The translations under genes and the position numbers were made by a program. A stretch of DNA of 38,382 bases, from positions 1 through 38,382 of the forward strand of contig NZ_JAQWCQ010000036.1 of the NCBI RefSeq assembly GCF_028705895.1, in the 5' to 3' direction. Source of the stretch: Massilibacteroides sp. Its GTDB lineage: Bacteria > Bacteroidota > Bacteroidia > Bacteroidales > Tannerellaceae. Numbering within the stretch: the first letter of the stretch is position 1; every line of letters starts with the position of its first letter. Positions 25,720 to 33,993 of the stretch are shown piece after piece. A model generated the notes under the pieces. It searched no databases and had not been told where the DNA came from. It saw only the letters and a program-made list of their open reading frames with translations.

Positions 25720-26441
25720 TCTTTCTGCTTTTGACTATTTTTCATAAATAACTTATATACAAGAAAATGCTTTTCCAGTGCTTTCCTATACCCTGTTTCA
25801 TCTTTACGTTTAATGTAGCCCAACAAGTCTTCATGCGTTATCAGATCACCGCTTTTTTTAATTTCCACATTAATCGGTTCAAGCAGATCTTTAAACTTAT
25901 CTTTCACAAAAGTCATCACGGGATGCACAATTTCCTGAAATTCTGATATTGTTTTATTTCCCGTTATTTTATACAATTTGGCATGAAAAGAGAACTCACT
26001 GTAAGGAGCATATGCATTATTTTCAAACATCTCACCTACTTTGACAATCTCTTCCAGTTCTTCAATATCGTTTGGCTTAATATTTTCAAACAGATCGTGA
26101 CAAATTCCAATCTCCAGAGCAATACGAAAACCAAGTATATCAAAAAGAGTTTCTTCGCTCAGGATACGCGGATCAACCACTCTTTTCATTCCTCCTAAAA
26201 TAGAAGGTTCAGTCAGTATCATTCCTCTTCGCGTACGCGATTCAATCATCCCCATCATCTTCAAACGGCTTAATGCTTCTCTCAACACACTACGCGCCAC
26301 CCCCAAAGCATTCGCCAGTTCCAACTCGTTCGGGATTGCACTTCCGGTACGTAAGTCATTCTTTCTAAAGTAATTCAGAAGCTTATCTTCTACCTGATCA
26401 ACCAATGTTAACTGTTGGTTATATATCTTTAAATCATCCAT
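25716..26441 (-). CDS. GntR-family regulator, FadR/FCD subfamily (likely NanR)
   Basis: A 241-residue DNA-binding regulator. Residues about 10-78 form the winged helix (IPNELELANALGVARSVLREALSRLK, then MIESRTRRGMIL). The rest is an all-helical FCD ligand domain with histidines that could bind metal (FHAKLYKITGN, ITHEDLL). It is the first gene of the sialic acid operon, and a palindrome of the FadR-family type overlaps its promoter, so it probably represses the whole operon including itself and is released by sialic acid or a breakdown product. The effector is inferred. Confidence 0.9.
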   Translation of the reverse strand: MDDLKIYNQQLTLVDQVEDKLLNYFRKNDLRTGSAIPNELELANALGVARSVLREALSRLKMMGMIESRTRRGMILTEPSILGGMKRVVDPRILSEETLFDILGFRIALEIGICHDLFENIKPNDIEELEEIVKVGEMFENNAYAPYSEFSFHAKLYKITGNKTISEFQEIVHPVMTFVKDKFKDLLEPINVEIKKSGDLITHEDLLGYIKRKDETGYRKALEKHFLVYKLFMKNSQKQKE

Positions 26442-26456
26442 TATGCCGTTTTGTAC

Positions 26457-26473
26457 TATTTGTCTGACAAATA
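26457..26473. promoter_or_regulatory. Operator for the operon's GntR regulator
   Basis: TATTTGTC-T-GACAAATA is a perfect 17-base palindrome, 16 bases before the regulator ATG. Its core TTGTCTGACAA fits the FadR-subfamily operator pattern TNGTNNNACNA. It covers the predicted -7 box and start point, the position expected of a repressor site. I did not notice a second copy near the internal genes. Confidence 0.8.
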
Positions 26474-26498
26474 AAAAGAATATATTTATTATTTCAAA
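26468..26498 (-). promoter_or_regulatory. Predicted promoter of the sialic acid operon
   Basis: On the - strand, TTTG (26498-26495), a 19-base spacer and TTTATTTG (26475-26468) match the Bacteroidetes promoter pattern, with one change from TAnnTTTG in the -7 box. Transcription would start near 26461, inside the operator, giving a leader of about 20 bases before the regulator gene. Confidence 0.65.
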
Positions 26499-26740
26499 CA
26501 GAAATGCTGAAAAACATATTTTTTAGATCAACTCAGTTAAAGAAATATATCTTTTTTATCCGTTTTAAGAGTTAGGAATAATACATAAAACAAGGTGTTT
26601 AAATTCAGAACTTAATAGAGCAGGAAAAATATCATGGCTATAATTGGAATTATATCCTTGAGTCCACTGTAAAAAGTTGAGAACTTTAAAAATGATATTT
26701 AATAAATAGTACAGGGTAAATAGTAATTCTACAAATTTTG

Positions 26741-26778
26741 AGGCGCCTCAACATTCGTTTCCAAGCGCCTTTATTTTT
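26741..26778 (+). terminator. Terminator-like hairpin in the gap before dapB
   Basis: AGGCGC (26741-26746) and GCGCCT (26765-26770) pair around an 18-base loop and are followed by TTATTTTTTTT. The left arm is also part of a 10-base palindrome (GAGGCGCCTC). It points in the + direction, but no + strand gene lies upstream within 11 kb. The rest of the 547-base gap (26442-26988) is AT-rich and holds only the two divergent promoters; I see no convincing small gene. Confidence 0.5.
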
Positions 26779-26948
26779 TTTAAAAGAGTCGTTTTGTATT
26801 TTTTCATGTATTATTATGGCTGAAAAAATTAGAACTATTCACGAAACTTTTTACCATTTTTTCTCTTTTCAAAATTATTCAAAAGGAATAGAAGAATCTA
26901 TCATAAAGTTAATTTTTATATCAATGCAGATAAACCGCTATAATCGTG

Positions 26949-26956
26949 TATATTTG
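26949..26956 (+). promoter_or_regulatory. Predicted -7 box of the dapB operon
   Basis: TATATTTG matches the TAnnTTTG box exactly and lies 32 bases before the dapB ATG. No good -33 TTTG occurs at the usual spacing, so it is a weaker call than the ribF promoter. Confidence 0.5.
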
Positions 26957-26988
26957 CAGGAAGTAAGTTTTTATATACGCATAGACAC

Positions 26989-27705
26989 ATGAAAATAGCA
27001 TTGATCGGATACGGTAAAATGGGTAAGGCAATCGAGAAGATAGCGCTTTCTCGTGGACATCAGATTGTATCTGTTATTGATATTAATACGGCAGATGGTT
27101 TCTCATCGGGAGAGTTTAAGAGCGCAGATGTTGCTATTGAGTTTACAACTCCTGATACGGCATTCAATAATTATATGAAGGCTTTTGAAGCTGGGGTGCC
27201 TGTTGTTTCGGGTACTACGGGTTGGTTGGATCGTATTGATGAGGTGAAGAAAATGTGTAAAAATGAGGGTAAGACTTTTTTCTATGCGTCTAATTTCAGT
27301 ATCGGTGTGAATATATTTTTTGCGGTCAATAAGTATCTGGCAAAAATCATGAATAATTTCCCTGCTTATGATGTTAGAATGACCGAGACGCATCATATTC
27401 ATAAATTGGATGCTCCGAGTGGAACGGCTATTACATTGGCTGAAGATATTCTTGCTAACGTGGAGAGGAAAAATCGTTGGACTTTGGATAAGGAGGAACA
27501 GGCAGCTGATTTGCCGATTCATGCTATCCGTGAGGGGGAAGTGCCCGGTATCCACGAAATTGTATATGACTCCGAAGTGGATTATATCAGTATAAAGCAT
27601 GATGCAAAGAGCCGGGAAGGTTTTGCTCTCGGAGCTGTTGTTGCTGCTGAATTTACTGCCGGCAAAGTGGGCTTCCTCGGAATGAATGATATGTTGAAAT
27701 TCTAA
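26989..27705 (+). CDS. dapB: 4-hydroxy-tetrahydrodipicolinate reductase
   Basis: A 238-residue cytoplasmic enzyme of the diaminopimelate/lysine pathway, reducing hydroxy-tetrahydrodipicolinate with NAD(P)H. The N-terminal nucleotide-binding loop is GYGKMGKAI (7-15). The active-site block is ETHHIHKLDAPSGTA, with the catalytic His135-His136 and Lys139. The final AAEFTAGKVGFLGMNDML matches the family's C-terminus. It is slightly shorter than the E. coli enzyme, as is common in Bacteroidetes. It heads a tight operon with two signal peptidase genes and wbqC. Confidence 0.97.
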   Translation: MKIALIGYGKMGKAIEKIALSRGHQIVSVIDINTADGFSSGEFKSADVAIEFTTPDTAFNNYMKAFEAGVPVVSGTTGWLDRIDEVKKMCKNEGKTFFYASNFSIGVNIFFAVNKYLAKIMNNFPAYDVRMTETHHIHKLDAPSGTAITLAEDILANVERKNRWTLDKEEQAADLPIHAIREGEVPGIHEIVYDSEVDYISIKHDAKSREGFALGAVVAAEFTAGKVGFLGMNDMLKF

Positions 27706-27722
27706 CTGACAAAAGAATACAG

Positions 27723-29111
27723 ATGAAAAACATAAGTAAAAAACAATGGATCAAGTTTAGCATCGCAACAGTTCTCTATCTGCTCTTTACATTATGGATG
27801 CAGAATGCGTGGTTACTTTTAGGGATCGTTGTTCTGGTTGATATCTTTCTGACCAAATATATTCCTTGGGGTGCCTGGAAAAAGTCTAAGAATCCGAAAG
27901 TAAGAAATATATTGGAATGGGTAGATGATATTGTCTTTGCCTTGATTGCTGTTTATTTTATCAATATTTTCATCTTTCAGAATTATCAGATTCCGAGTTC
28001 TTCTTTAGAGAAATCTCTTTTGGTTGGTGATTATCTTTTTGTCAGCAAACTGAGCTACGGACCGCGCGTTCCGAATACTCCGCTCTCTTTTCCTCTTGTT
28101 CAGAATACTTTACCGATATTCAATTGCAACTCTTACGTTGAATGGCCTTCATGGGATTATAAACGCGTAAAGGGTTTTGGTCAGGTAAAGAGAAATGATA
28201 TTGTCGTGTTTAACTTTCCGGCAGGTGACACCATCGCTGTTAAAGTACAGAATCCGGACTATTATTCTTTAGTGGAACAATTCGGCCGTGAACGTATCCT
28301 TTTGGATAAAGAGACGTTTGGGGAAGTAATGTACAGGCCGGTTGATAAACGGGAAAACTTCGTCAAACGTTGTGTTGGTATGCCGGGAGACATGTTTGAG
28401 GTTCGTGACAATAAGATTTATATTGACGGAAATATCACAGAAGATCCGGAACATATGCAATTGAACTATTTTGTGGAAACAAATGGTTCACTGTTTTCAG
28501 AAGATCAATTCCGTTTGCTGAATATCAGCAAAGAGGATCGTGCAATGGCAACGAATCCGAATGAGTTGGCTTTTCTTGGCTTCAAGCCAAATGAGAACGA
28601 TCAGTTCAATCCGGTCTATCGCATTCCGATGACGAAACAAGCTCTTGAGAAAGCGAAAAAACTTTCAATTGTTAAGAACATTATTATCGAGCCTGATGTT
28701 ATGGGCGGCAACATGTATTATCCTGTGGATTATGAGACGGGATGGACACGTGATAATTATGGTCCTGTCTGGATTCCTAAAAAGGGAGAAAGTGTCGAAC
28801 TGAATGAAAAGAATCTGGCAGTTTATAAACGCTGTATCAAGAATTATGAGAACAATGACCTGGAGATAAAGAATGGAACTATATATATCAATGGTGAAGT
28901 TGCAACATCTTATACATTTAAGTATGATTATTATTTTATGATGGGAGACAATCGCCATAAAAGTGCAGACAGCCGCTCATGGGGGTTTGTTCCCGAAGAT
29001 CATATTGTAGGTAAGCCAATCCTGATCTGGCTGTCGTTAGACAAAGACCGTTCTCTTTTTGATGGTGGAATACGTTGGAACCGTTTGTTCCGTATGGTTC
29101 ATGCCGATTAA
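27723..29111 (+). CDS. lepB: Signal peptidase I, catalytically intact
   Basis: A 462-residue membrane protease that removes signal peptides. Two N-terminal hydrophobic segments (about 12-45) and one at 68-86 precede the catalytic domain. The nucleophile is in IPSSSLE (Ser94) and the general-base lysine in FVKRCVGMPGD (Lys215). The last family box is MGDNRHKSADSRSWGFVP. It is much longer than the E. coli core because of insertions between the boxes, typical of Bacteroidales. It starts 17 bases after dapB and is followed five bases later by a related gene lacking the dyad. Confidence 0.96.
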   Translation: MKNISKKQWIKFSIATVLYLLFTLWMQNAWLLLGIVVLVDIFLTKYIPWGAWKKSKNPKVRNILEWVDDIVFALIAVYFINIFIFQNYQIPSSSLEKSLLVGDYLFVSKLSYGPRVPNTPLSFPLVQNTLPIFNCNSYVEWPSWDYKRVKGFGQVKRNDIVVFNFPAGDTIAVKVQNPDYYSLVEQFGRERILLDKETFGEVMYRPVDKRENFVKRCVGMPGDMFEVRDNKIYIDGNITEDPEHMQLNYFVETNGSLFSEDQFRLLNISKEDRAMATNPNELAFLGFKPNENDQFNPVYRIPMTKQALEKAKKLSIVKNIIIEPDVMGGNMYYPVDYETGWTRDNYGPVWIPKKGESVELNEKNLAVYKRCIKNYENNDLEIKNGTIYINGEVATSYTFKYDYYFMMGDNRHKSADSRSWGFVPEDHIVGKPILIWLSLDKDRSLFDGGIRWNRLFRMVHAD

Positions 29112-29116
29112 TCTGA

Positions 29117-29971
29117 ATGCAGGATAAACAGAAAATAAAAACAACCGTAAAGCTACTACTCTTCATCCTTTTTCTAATTGCAGTAGTAGTAGCTATACGT
29201 TTTTACCTGATTGAATCGTACCGCATTTCTACTACAGCAATGGAGAATTCCCTGAAAAAAGGGGATTTTATATTGGTGAACAAGTCGAATAAACAACCTA
29301 AAGGGAATCAGGTTATTCTTTTTGTCAGCCCTTTATTAAAAGATTCTGCTTCTACCCCACTATTCCTTAGTCGTTGTATCGGACTTCCGGGAGATACGAT
29401 CCGGATTGCTCAGGATGGCTATACCATCAATGGCCGCTATTTTCCGCTTTCTCCCAATACCGTATGTCAGTATAATGTTGACAACGCCATAGTGGAGTCA
29501 TTCCTGAACGTCATGAAACGACTTGAAATATCAGTACGCAATCAAAAGCAAGAGGAAAAGAACGTCTTACTCTCATTAACGCCTTTTGAAGAATATAGTA
29601 TCCGGGAAGAGTTGGATGAGCAAACAAATAAATTATTCACCAAACTATATGCTGAAGAATACACCTTAGTTGTTCCTCGGAAAAACAGACCGTACAGACT
29701 TACGCCGGAAAACCTGACAGCATGTAAAGAAGCTATTCTACATGAGGCAGAACTATCGGTTTCTTTTCGTGACCAAAAGCTTTTTATGGATGGTAAGGAG
29801 ACCAATTTTTTCTTTTTCCGGCAAGATTATTACTGGGTTTTATCTGACAACACCAAAGACGGTATTGATTCGCGACATTTGGGTTTTATTCCAGCAGACA
29901 ATATATTGGGAACAGCCTGGTGGTGTTGGTTCAGTCAGCAATCCGACCATTTGTTTAAACCGGTTTATTAA
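29117..29971 (+). CDS. Signal peptidase I paralogue without catalytic dyad
   Basis: A 284-residue protein with one N-terminal membrane helix (about 12-31) and the S26 signal-peptidase fold. The family boxes are recognisable but altered. The nucleophile box reads STTAMENSL, with Ala41 in place of the serine. The lysine box reads LSRCIGLPGD, with Ser85 in place of the lysine. The last box is LSDNTKDGIDSRHLGF, with SDN for GDN. It should not cleave signal peptides by the normal mechanism. Coupling to the intact lepB suggests a partner or regulatory role, which is inference. Its stop overlaps the wbqC start. Confidence 0.9.
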   Translation: MQDKQKIKTTVKLLLFILFLIAVVVAIRFYLIESYRISTTAMENSLKKGDFILVNKSNKQPKGNQVILFVSPLLKDSASTPLFLSRCIGLPGDTIRIAQDGYTINGRYFPLSPNTVCQYNVDNAIVESFLNVMKRLEISVRNQKQEEKNVLLSLTPFEEYSIREELDEQTNKLFTKLYAEEYTLVVPRKNRPYRLTPENLTACKEAILHEAELSVSFRDQKLFMDGKETNFFFFRQDYYWVLSDNTKDGIDSRHLGFIPADNILGTAWWCWFSQQSDHLFKPVY

Positions 29972-30594
29972 TGGAGACAGCCTACTTATGCACTGCTTAT
30001 CTGGCACCCGTCCAGTATTACTGCAAACTTCTGCAGTATCCTGCAATAAAAATTGAACGGGAAGAGAATTACCTGAAACAGACCTACAGAAACCGTTGCG
30101 TAATTGGCGGAGCAAACGGAGCTCTTTCCTTGTCTGTTCCGATCGAAAAGCCGGAAACAATCAAATGTCAGACTAAAGATATCCGTATTTCAGAACATGG
30201 TAATTGGCGTCATCTGCATTGGAACGCGTTGGTATCAGCCTATGGAACCAGTCCTTTCTTCGAATACTATCAGGATGACTTTATTCCTTTTTACGAAAAG
30301 AAATATGATTTCCTGTTTGATTTCAACGAAGAACTGCGCAGTCTTATTTGTTCTTTGTTAGATATTGAAGCTAACATCTCTTACACAGAAAAATACGAAC
30401 TTCAAGTTCCTCACGACTTCAGAGAAATAATCAACCCGAAGTCCAGAGTTGAAGACCGGGAATTTACACCTACCCCTTATTATCAGGTATTCAGAGAAAA
30501 GAATGGCTTCTTACCCAATCTCAGCATCGTTGACCTCCTGTTCAACATGGGTCCCGAAGGACTGTTGACACTTCGTCAATCTGTAAATAAATAA
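29971..30594 (+). CDS. WbqC-like family protein
   Basis: A 207-residue cytoplasmic protein of the WbqC-like family. The visible hallmarks are an early YLAPVQYYCKL, the central RISEHGNWRHLHWNALVSAYGTSPFFEYY and a late TPYYQVFREKNGFLPNLSIVDLLFNMGPE. Members are linked to surface polysaccharide gene clusters, but their reaction is not clear to me. It overlaps the preceding stop by one base and ends the dapB-lepB operon, an arrangement I recall in other Bacteroidales. Confidence 0.9.
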   Translation: METAYLCTAYLAPVQYYCKLLQYPAIKIEREENYLKQTYRNRCVIGGANGALSLSVPIEKPETIKCQTKDIRISEHGNWRHLHWNALVSAYGTSPFFEYYQDDFIPFYEKKYDFLFDFNEELRSLICSLLDIEANISYTEKYELQVPHDFREIINPKSRVEDREFTPTPYYQVFREKNGFLPNLSIVDLLFNMGPEGLLTLRQSVNK

Positions 30595-30623
30595 AATCAT
30601 CCATCAGGGAAGGGCACTTATTG

Positions 30624-30653
30624 TTGGCTGATTCTTGTGTTTGTTTATCTTTG
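30624..30653 (+). promoter_or_regulatory. Predicted promoter of the ribF operon
   Basis: TTG (30624-30626), a 19-base spacer and TATCTTTG (30646-30653) match the Bacteroidetes promoter pattern with an exact -7 box. The ribF ATG follows 27 bases later. Confidence 0.75.
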
Positions 30654-30679
30654 TAACCTAATGTAAAGAGTGGAATGTA

Positions 30680-31612
30680 ATGATAGTTTCGAAAGGAACG
30701 GAAAAACTTATTACAGACGGATTAGTCGCTACGATTGGTTTTTTCGACGGGGTACATCTCGGACATCGTTTTTTAATTGATGAATTAAAGAAAATAGCAA
30801 AGGATCGTGGGTTACCTTCTGCCGTGATTACTTTCTCGGTTCATCCGAGAGCGGTATTACAACCGGGATTTCATCCGAATTTATTAAATACTCCTGCGGA
30901 GAAATTGGTTCAACTTGAGACAACAGGCTTAGATCGTTGTATCGTTTTGGACTTCTCTCATGAGCTTGCGTCATTTTCTGCCCAAAAGTTTATAACGACT
31001 GTTTTGAGAGAACGTTTTAATGTCAAAACATTATTAATCGGGTATGATCATCGTTTTGGACGTGATCGGACGGATGGTTTTGAGCAGTATGTTGAATATG
31101 GCAAAGCTTGCGGAATAGAGGTCGTTAAAGCCTCTCCTTTTAATGCTGGAGAAGTTACGGTTAGCTCCTCAGGCATTCGTGACCGATTATTGAAAGGTGA
31201 AGTGGAAGATGCGACAAAATTATTGTCTTATCCATATAGTCTGACAGGGCATATTGTGAATGGTTACAAAGTGGGGCGAAAATTAGGTTTTCCTACCGCC
31301 AATATTGCAGTGGACAACCCGGACAAAGTAATTCCCGCCATTGGGGTATATGCCGTTTGGGTTTATGTAGAAAACGAGAAACACAAAGGTATGTTATATA
31401 TAGGAGACCGCCCGACATTAGAAGATGGAAACGAAATTACCTTAGAGGTTAATATACTGAACTTCAATCGGGATATTTATAATAATCAAATCACGGTGGC
31501 GTTTATTACTTATGTACGTGGTGACATTAAATTCAGTTCATTAGAAGAATTAAAAGATCAATTGGCAATAGATCGGGATACCGTTGATAAGATTTTAGAT
31601 AAAAGAAAATAG
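30680..31612 (+). CDS. ribF: Bifunctional riboflavin kinase / FAD synthetase
   Basis: A 310-residue cytoplasmic enzyme that makes FMN from riboflavin and then FAD. The N-terminal adenylyltransferase domain (about 1-165) carries IGFFDGVHLGHRF, HPRAVLQ, GYDHRFGRDRTDG and the VSSSGIRDRL strand. The C-terminal kinase domain (about 180-305) carries GHIVNGYKVGRKLGFPTANI and GVYAVWV. The order and length are standard. It is first in a three-gene operon; the next gene starts 11 bases after its stop. Confidence 0.97.
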   Translation: MIVSKGTEKLITDGLVATIGFFDGVHLGHRFLIDELKKIAKDRGLPSAVITFSVHPRAVLQPGFHPNLLNTPAEKLVQLETTGLDRCIVLDFSHELASFSAQKFITTVLRERFNVKTLLIGYDHRFGRDRTDGFEQYVEYGKACGIEVVKASPFNAGEVTVSSSGIRDRLLKGEVEDATKLLSYPYSLTGHIVNGYKVGRKLGFPTANIAVDNPDKVIPAIGVYAVWVYVENEKHKGMLYIGDRPTLEDGNEITLEVNILNFNRDIYNNQITVAFITYVRGDIKFSSLEELKDQLAIDRDTVDKILDKRK

Positions 31613-31623
31613 GAGAATAAAAC

Positions 31624-32682
31624 ATGGAACAGTATTATTACGATGCAATAGACATGCTAAAAGGAATGGTATCCCGTTCATCTTTTAGCCGGGAAGAAAA
31701 AAACGTAGCCGATTTTTTAGCTTCCACCTGGTCTGCTGCCGGACATACTGTTAACCGGAAAGGGAACAATCTCTGGATTATAGCTCCGGATTTTGATCTA
31801 AACAAGCCGACTCTTCTTCTAAATTCACATATAGATACTGTTAAGCCTGCTGCTGGGTGGACAAAAGATCCGTTCACGCCGGAGGAAAACGATGACGACC
31901 AATTATTCGGGCTCGGCAGCAATGATGCCGGAGCCAGTGTAGTATCACTTTATTCCGCATTTGCTCAACTTAGCCAAAAAGAGCAGTCATATAATCTGAT
32001 TTTTTTAGCCTCAGCCGAAGAAGAAGTTTCCGGAAAAGAAGGAGTGGAAAGCGCTTTGAGAGAACTTCCTCCTATCTCATTTGCCATAGTAGGAGAGCCA
32101 ACGGGTATGCAACCAGCCATCGCGGAGAAGGGTTTGATGGTATTAGACTGCGTTGCAAAAGGTCAAGCCGGCCATGCAGCACGCAATGAAGGAATAAATG
32201 CCATCTCTCTTGCCATAAAAGATATTAATTGGTTTCACTCCTATCAGTTTCCGGAAAAAAGCGATTTTCTCGGTCCGGTAAAAATGAGTGTAACAATCAT
32301 TCATGCAGGAAGCCAGCATAATGTAGTACCGGATCATTGTGAGTTTACAGTGGACATCCGTACCAACGAATTCTACTCCAATGAAAAACTGTTCGAACTA
32401 ATTAGCGAACAAGTAAGTTGTGAGATAAAAGCACGTAGCTTCCGCCTCAACTCAACCCGCACGGATTTAAATCATCCTTTCGTGCAGCGTGCTCTCATGC
32501 TTGGGAAAGAACCATTCGGTTCCCCAACATTGAGTGATCAGGCTTTGATGCCTTTTGCCTCTGTAAAAATAGGACCCGGACAATCCTCCCGCTCCCATAC
32601 GGCAGACGAATATATCCGTCCTTCTGAAATAAGGGAGGCCATCGATACATATGTACGTCTATTAGACGGGCTTCAACTCTAA
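31624..32682 (+). CDS. M20-family metallo-deacetylase (ArgE/DapE type)
   Basis: A 352-residue zinc amidohydrolase. Metal ligands are in LLLNSHIDTVKP (His and Asp), GLGSNDAGAS (Asp) and LASAEEEVSGKEG (Glu pair), and the lid/dimer domain follows in the middle (AKGQAGHAARNEG, VVPDHCEFTVDIRTNE). The closest functions are acetylornithine, succinylornithine or N-acetylcitrulline deacetylase in arginine synthesis, or DapE. In Bacteroidetes the arginine enzymes are of this size, so an ArgE-like role is favoured, but other arg genes are not adjacent. It lies between ribF and a flippase gene. Confidence 0.88.
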   Translation: MEQYYYDAIDMLKGMVSRSSFSREEKNVADFLASTWSAAGHTVNRKGNNLWIIAPDFDLNKPTLLLNSHIDTVKPAAGWTKDPFTPEENDDDQLFGLGSNDAGASVVSLYSAFAQLSQKEQSYNLIFLASAEEEVSGKEGVESALRELPPISFAIVGEPTGMQPAIAEKGLMVLDCVAKGQAGHAARNEGINAISLAIKDINWFHSYQFPEKSDFLGPVKMSVTIIHAGSQHNVVPDHCEFTVDIRTNEFYSNEKLFELISEQVSCEIKARSFRLNSTRTDLNHPFVQRALMLGKEPFGSPTLSDQALMPFASVKIGPGQSSRSHTADEYIRPSEIREAIDTYVRLLDGLQL

Positions 32683-32700
32683 CAAACAAAAGCGACAAGC

Positions 32701-33993
32701 ATGTTCAGAAAAGTACTCGAGACAATCGGAACACGCTATATTGTAGCATTGCTCAATCTGGCGCTTATCTTCATCAATGCTCGCGTACTTGGTCTTCAGG
32801 GAGTAGGTTTAGTTGGGCTCATCCTTGCTTCCGTCAATATTGCCGTTATCTTTAACAGTGTGCTTTGCGGGAATACGATTGTGTATTTTATGAATAAGTA
32901 TCCGGTTAACTTCGTATTATTACCTGCTTATCTGTGGACTCCTGTTGGTTCTGCTCTGGCCTGTCTCTTAATGTATGTTTTCGGATTTATTCCCGAAGGC
33001 TACGGTATAGATATATTCTGGTTGGCAATACTAAATTCCTTTGTGGCGGCCAATGCTCGTTTTCTGTTAGGAAAAGACAAGGTAAAAAGTTTCAACCTAA
33101 CGTTCTTTCTACAGGGCGGGCTATTATTCTTCCTTCTTATTTATTTCTATTATCTGCTTGAAGAAAAAAACATACAAGCTTATTTATGGGGAATGTACCT
33201 TGCTAACGGAGTTGCTTTTGTAATTAGTGGTCTATTATTAATACCTCATCTCACCAAAGAAACTTCTTCCTGTGAGAAATCATTTCTTTCCATTATTCGT
33301 GAAATGTTTGCCTACGGACTGTGGAGTAGCGCAGATAATTTAGCAGAAACTTATACAACCAGACTCAACTATTTCTTAGTACGCAATTTCTCAGGACTCG
33401 GAGCAGTCGGAATCTTGGATGCCGGCACAAAAATTTCCGAAAGCGTATGGCATATCAGCCGCAGTGTAAGTTTCATTACATACAGTGAAGTTAGCCGACA
33501 GTCAGCCGCAGAAATCCGCAAAAAGATCACGCTCCGTTTATTAAAATTCACCCTATTGGCTGTCACGAGTATAACACTTCTGATAGCTCTCATACCAGAA
33601 TGGATATATACCCAATACTTGTTTACACCTGAATTTTCCGGGATGCGAAAAGTCATTCTTATATTGTCTCCGGGAATTATCTGTTTTAGCGGATACAGTA
33701 TCCTATCCCACTATTTTATCGGTTCCGGTAAAGTGAAACTTAGTGCAGCCTGTTCCTTTACCGGGCTAATTATACTTCTTATTATCGGCCTTATTACGAT
33801 TCCGGCTTATGGCGTGATCGGATCTGCCATTACTTCGAACCTTTCATTTTCGGCGATGTTTGGCCTTGCAATGATTCTATTTACCCGGGAAACGTCAACC
33901 ACTTTCCGGGAATTCCTTCCGGGAAAAGATGACTTTATATTTATTCAGAATAAAATACGCCAACGCTTTTCTTTCCTGAAAAAGCGCAGTTAA
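32701..33993 (+). CDS. Wzx-like lipid-linked oligosaccharide flippase
   Basis: A 430-residue membrane protein with about twelve hydrophobic segments, of the polysaccharide transporter/MATE superfamily. It would flip an undecaprenyl-linked glycan across the inner membrane. Its start (MFRKVLETIGTRYIVALLNLALIFINARVLG) and the central AYGLWSSADNLAETYTTR fit that family, as does the basic C-terminal end. No glycosyltransferases lie beside it. It begins 18 bases after the deacetylase. Its last four bases overlap the end of the convergent ROK kinase gene. Confidence 0.85.
   Translation: MFRKVLETIGTRYIVALLNLALIFINARVLGLQGVGLVGLILASVNIAVIFNSVLCGNTIVYFMNKYPVNFVLLPAYLWTPVGSALACLLMYVFGFIPEGYGIDIFWLAILNSFVAANARFLLGKDKVKSFNLTFFLQGGLLFFLLIYFYYLLEEKNIQAYLWGMYLANGVAFVISGLLLIPHLTKETSSCEKSFLSIIREMFAYGLWSSADNLAETYTTRLNYFLVRNFSGLGAVGILDAGTKISESVWHISRSVSFITYSEVSRQSAAEIRKKITLRLLKFTLLAVTSITLLIALIPEWIYTQYLFTPEFSGMRKVILILSPGIICFSGYSILSHYFIGSGKVKLSAACSFTGLIILLIIGLITIPAYGVIGSAITSNLSFSAMFGLAMILFTRETSTTFREFLPGKDDFIFIQNKIRQRFSFLKKRS

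Noticed and set aside
26738-26992. Possible 84-codon gene before dapB
   Set aside because: It has a TTG start inside the hairpin, no ribosome site, no family likeness, and ends across the dapB start.
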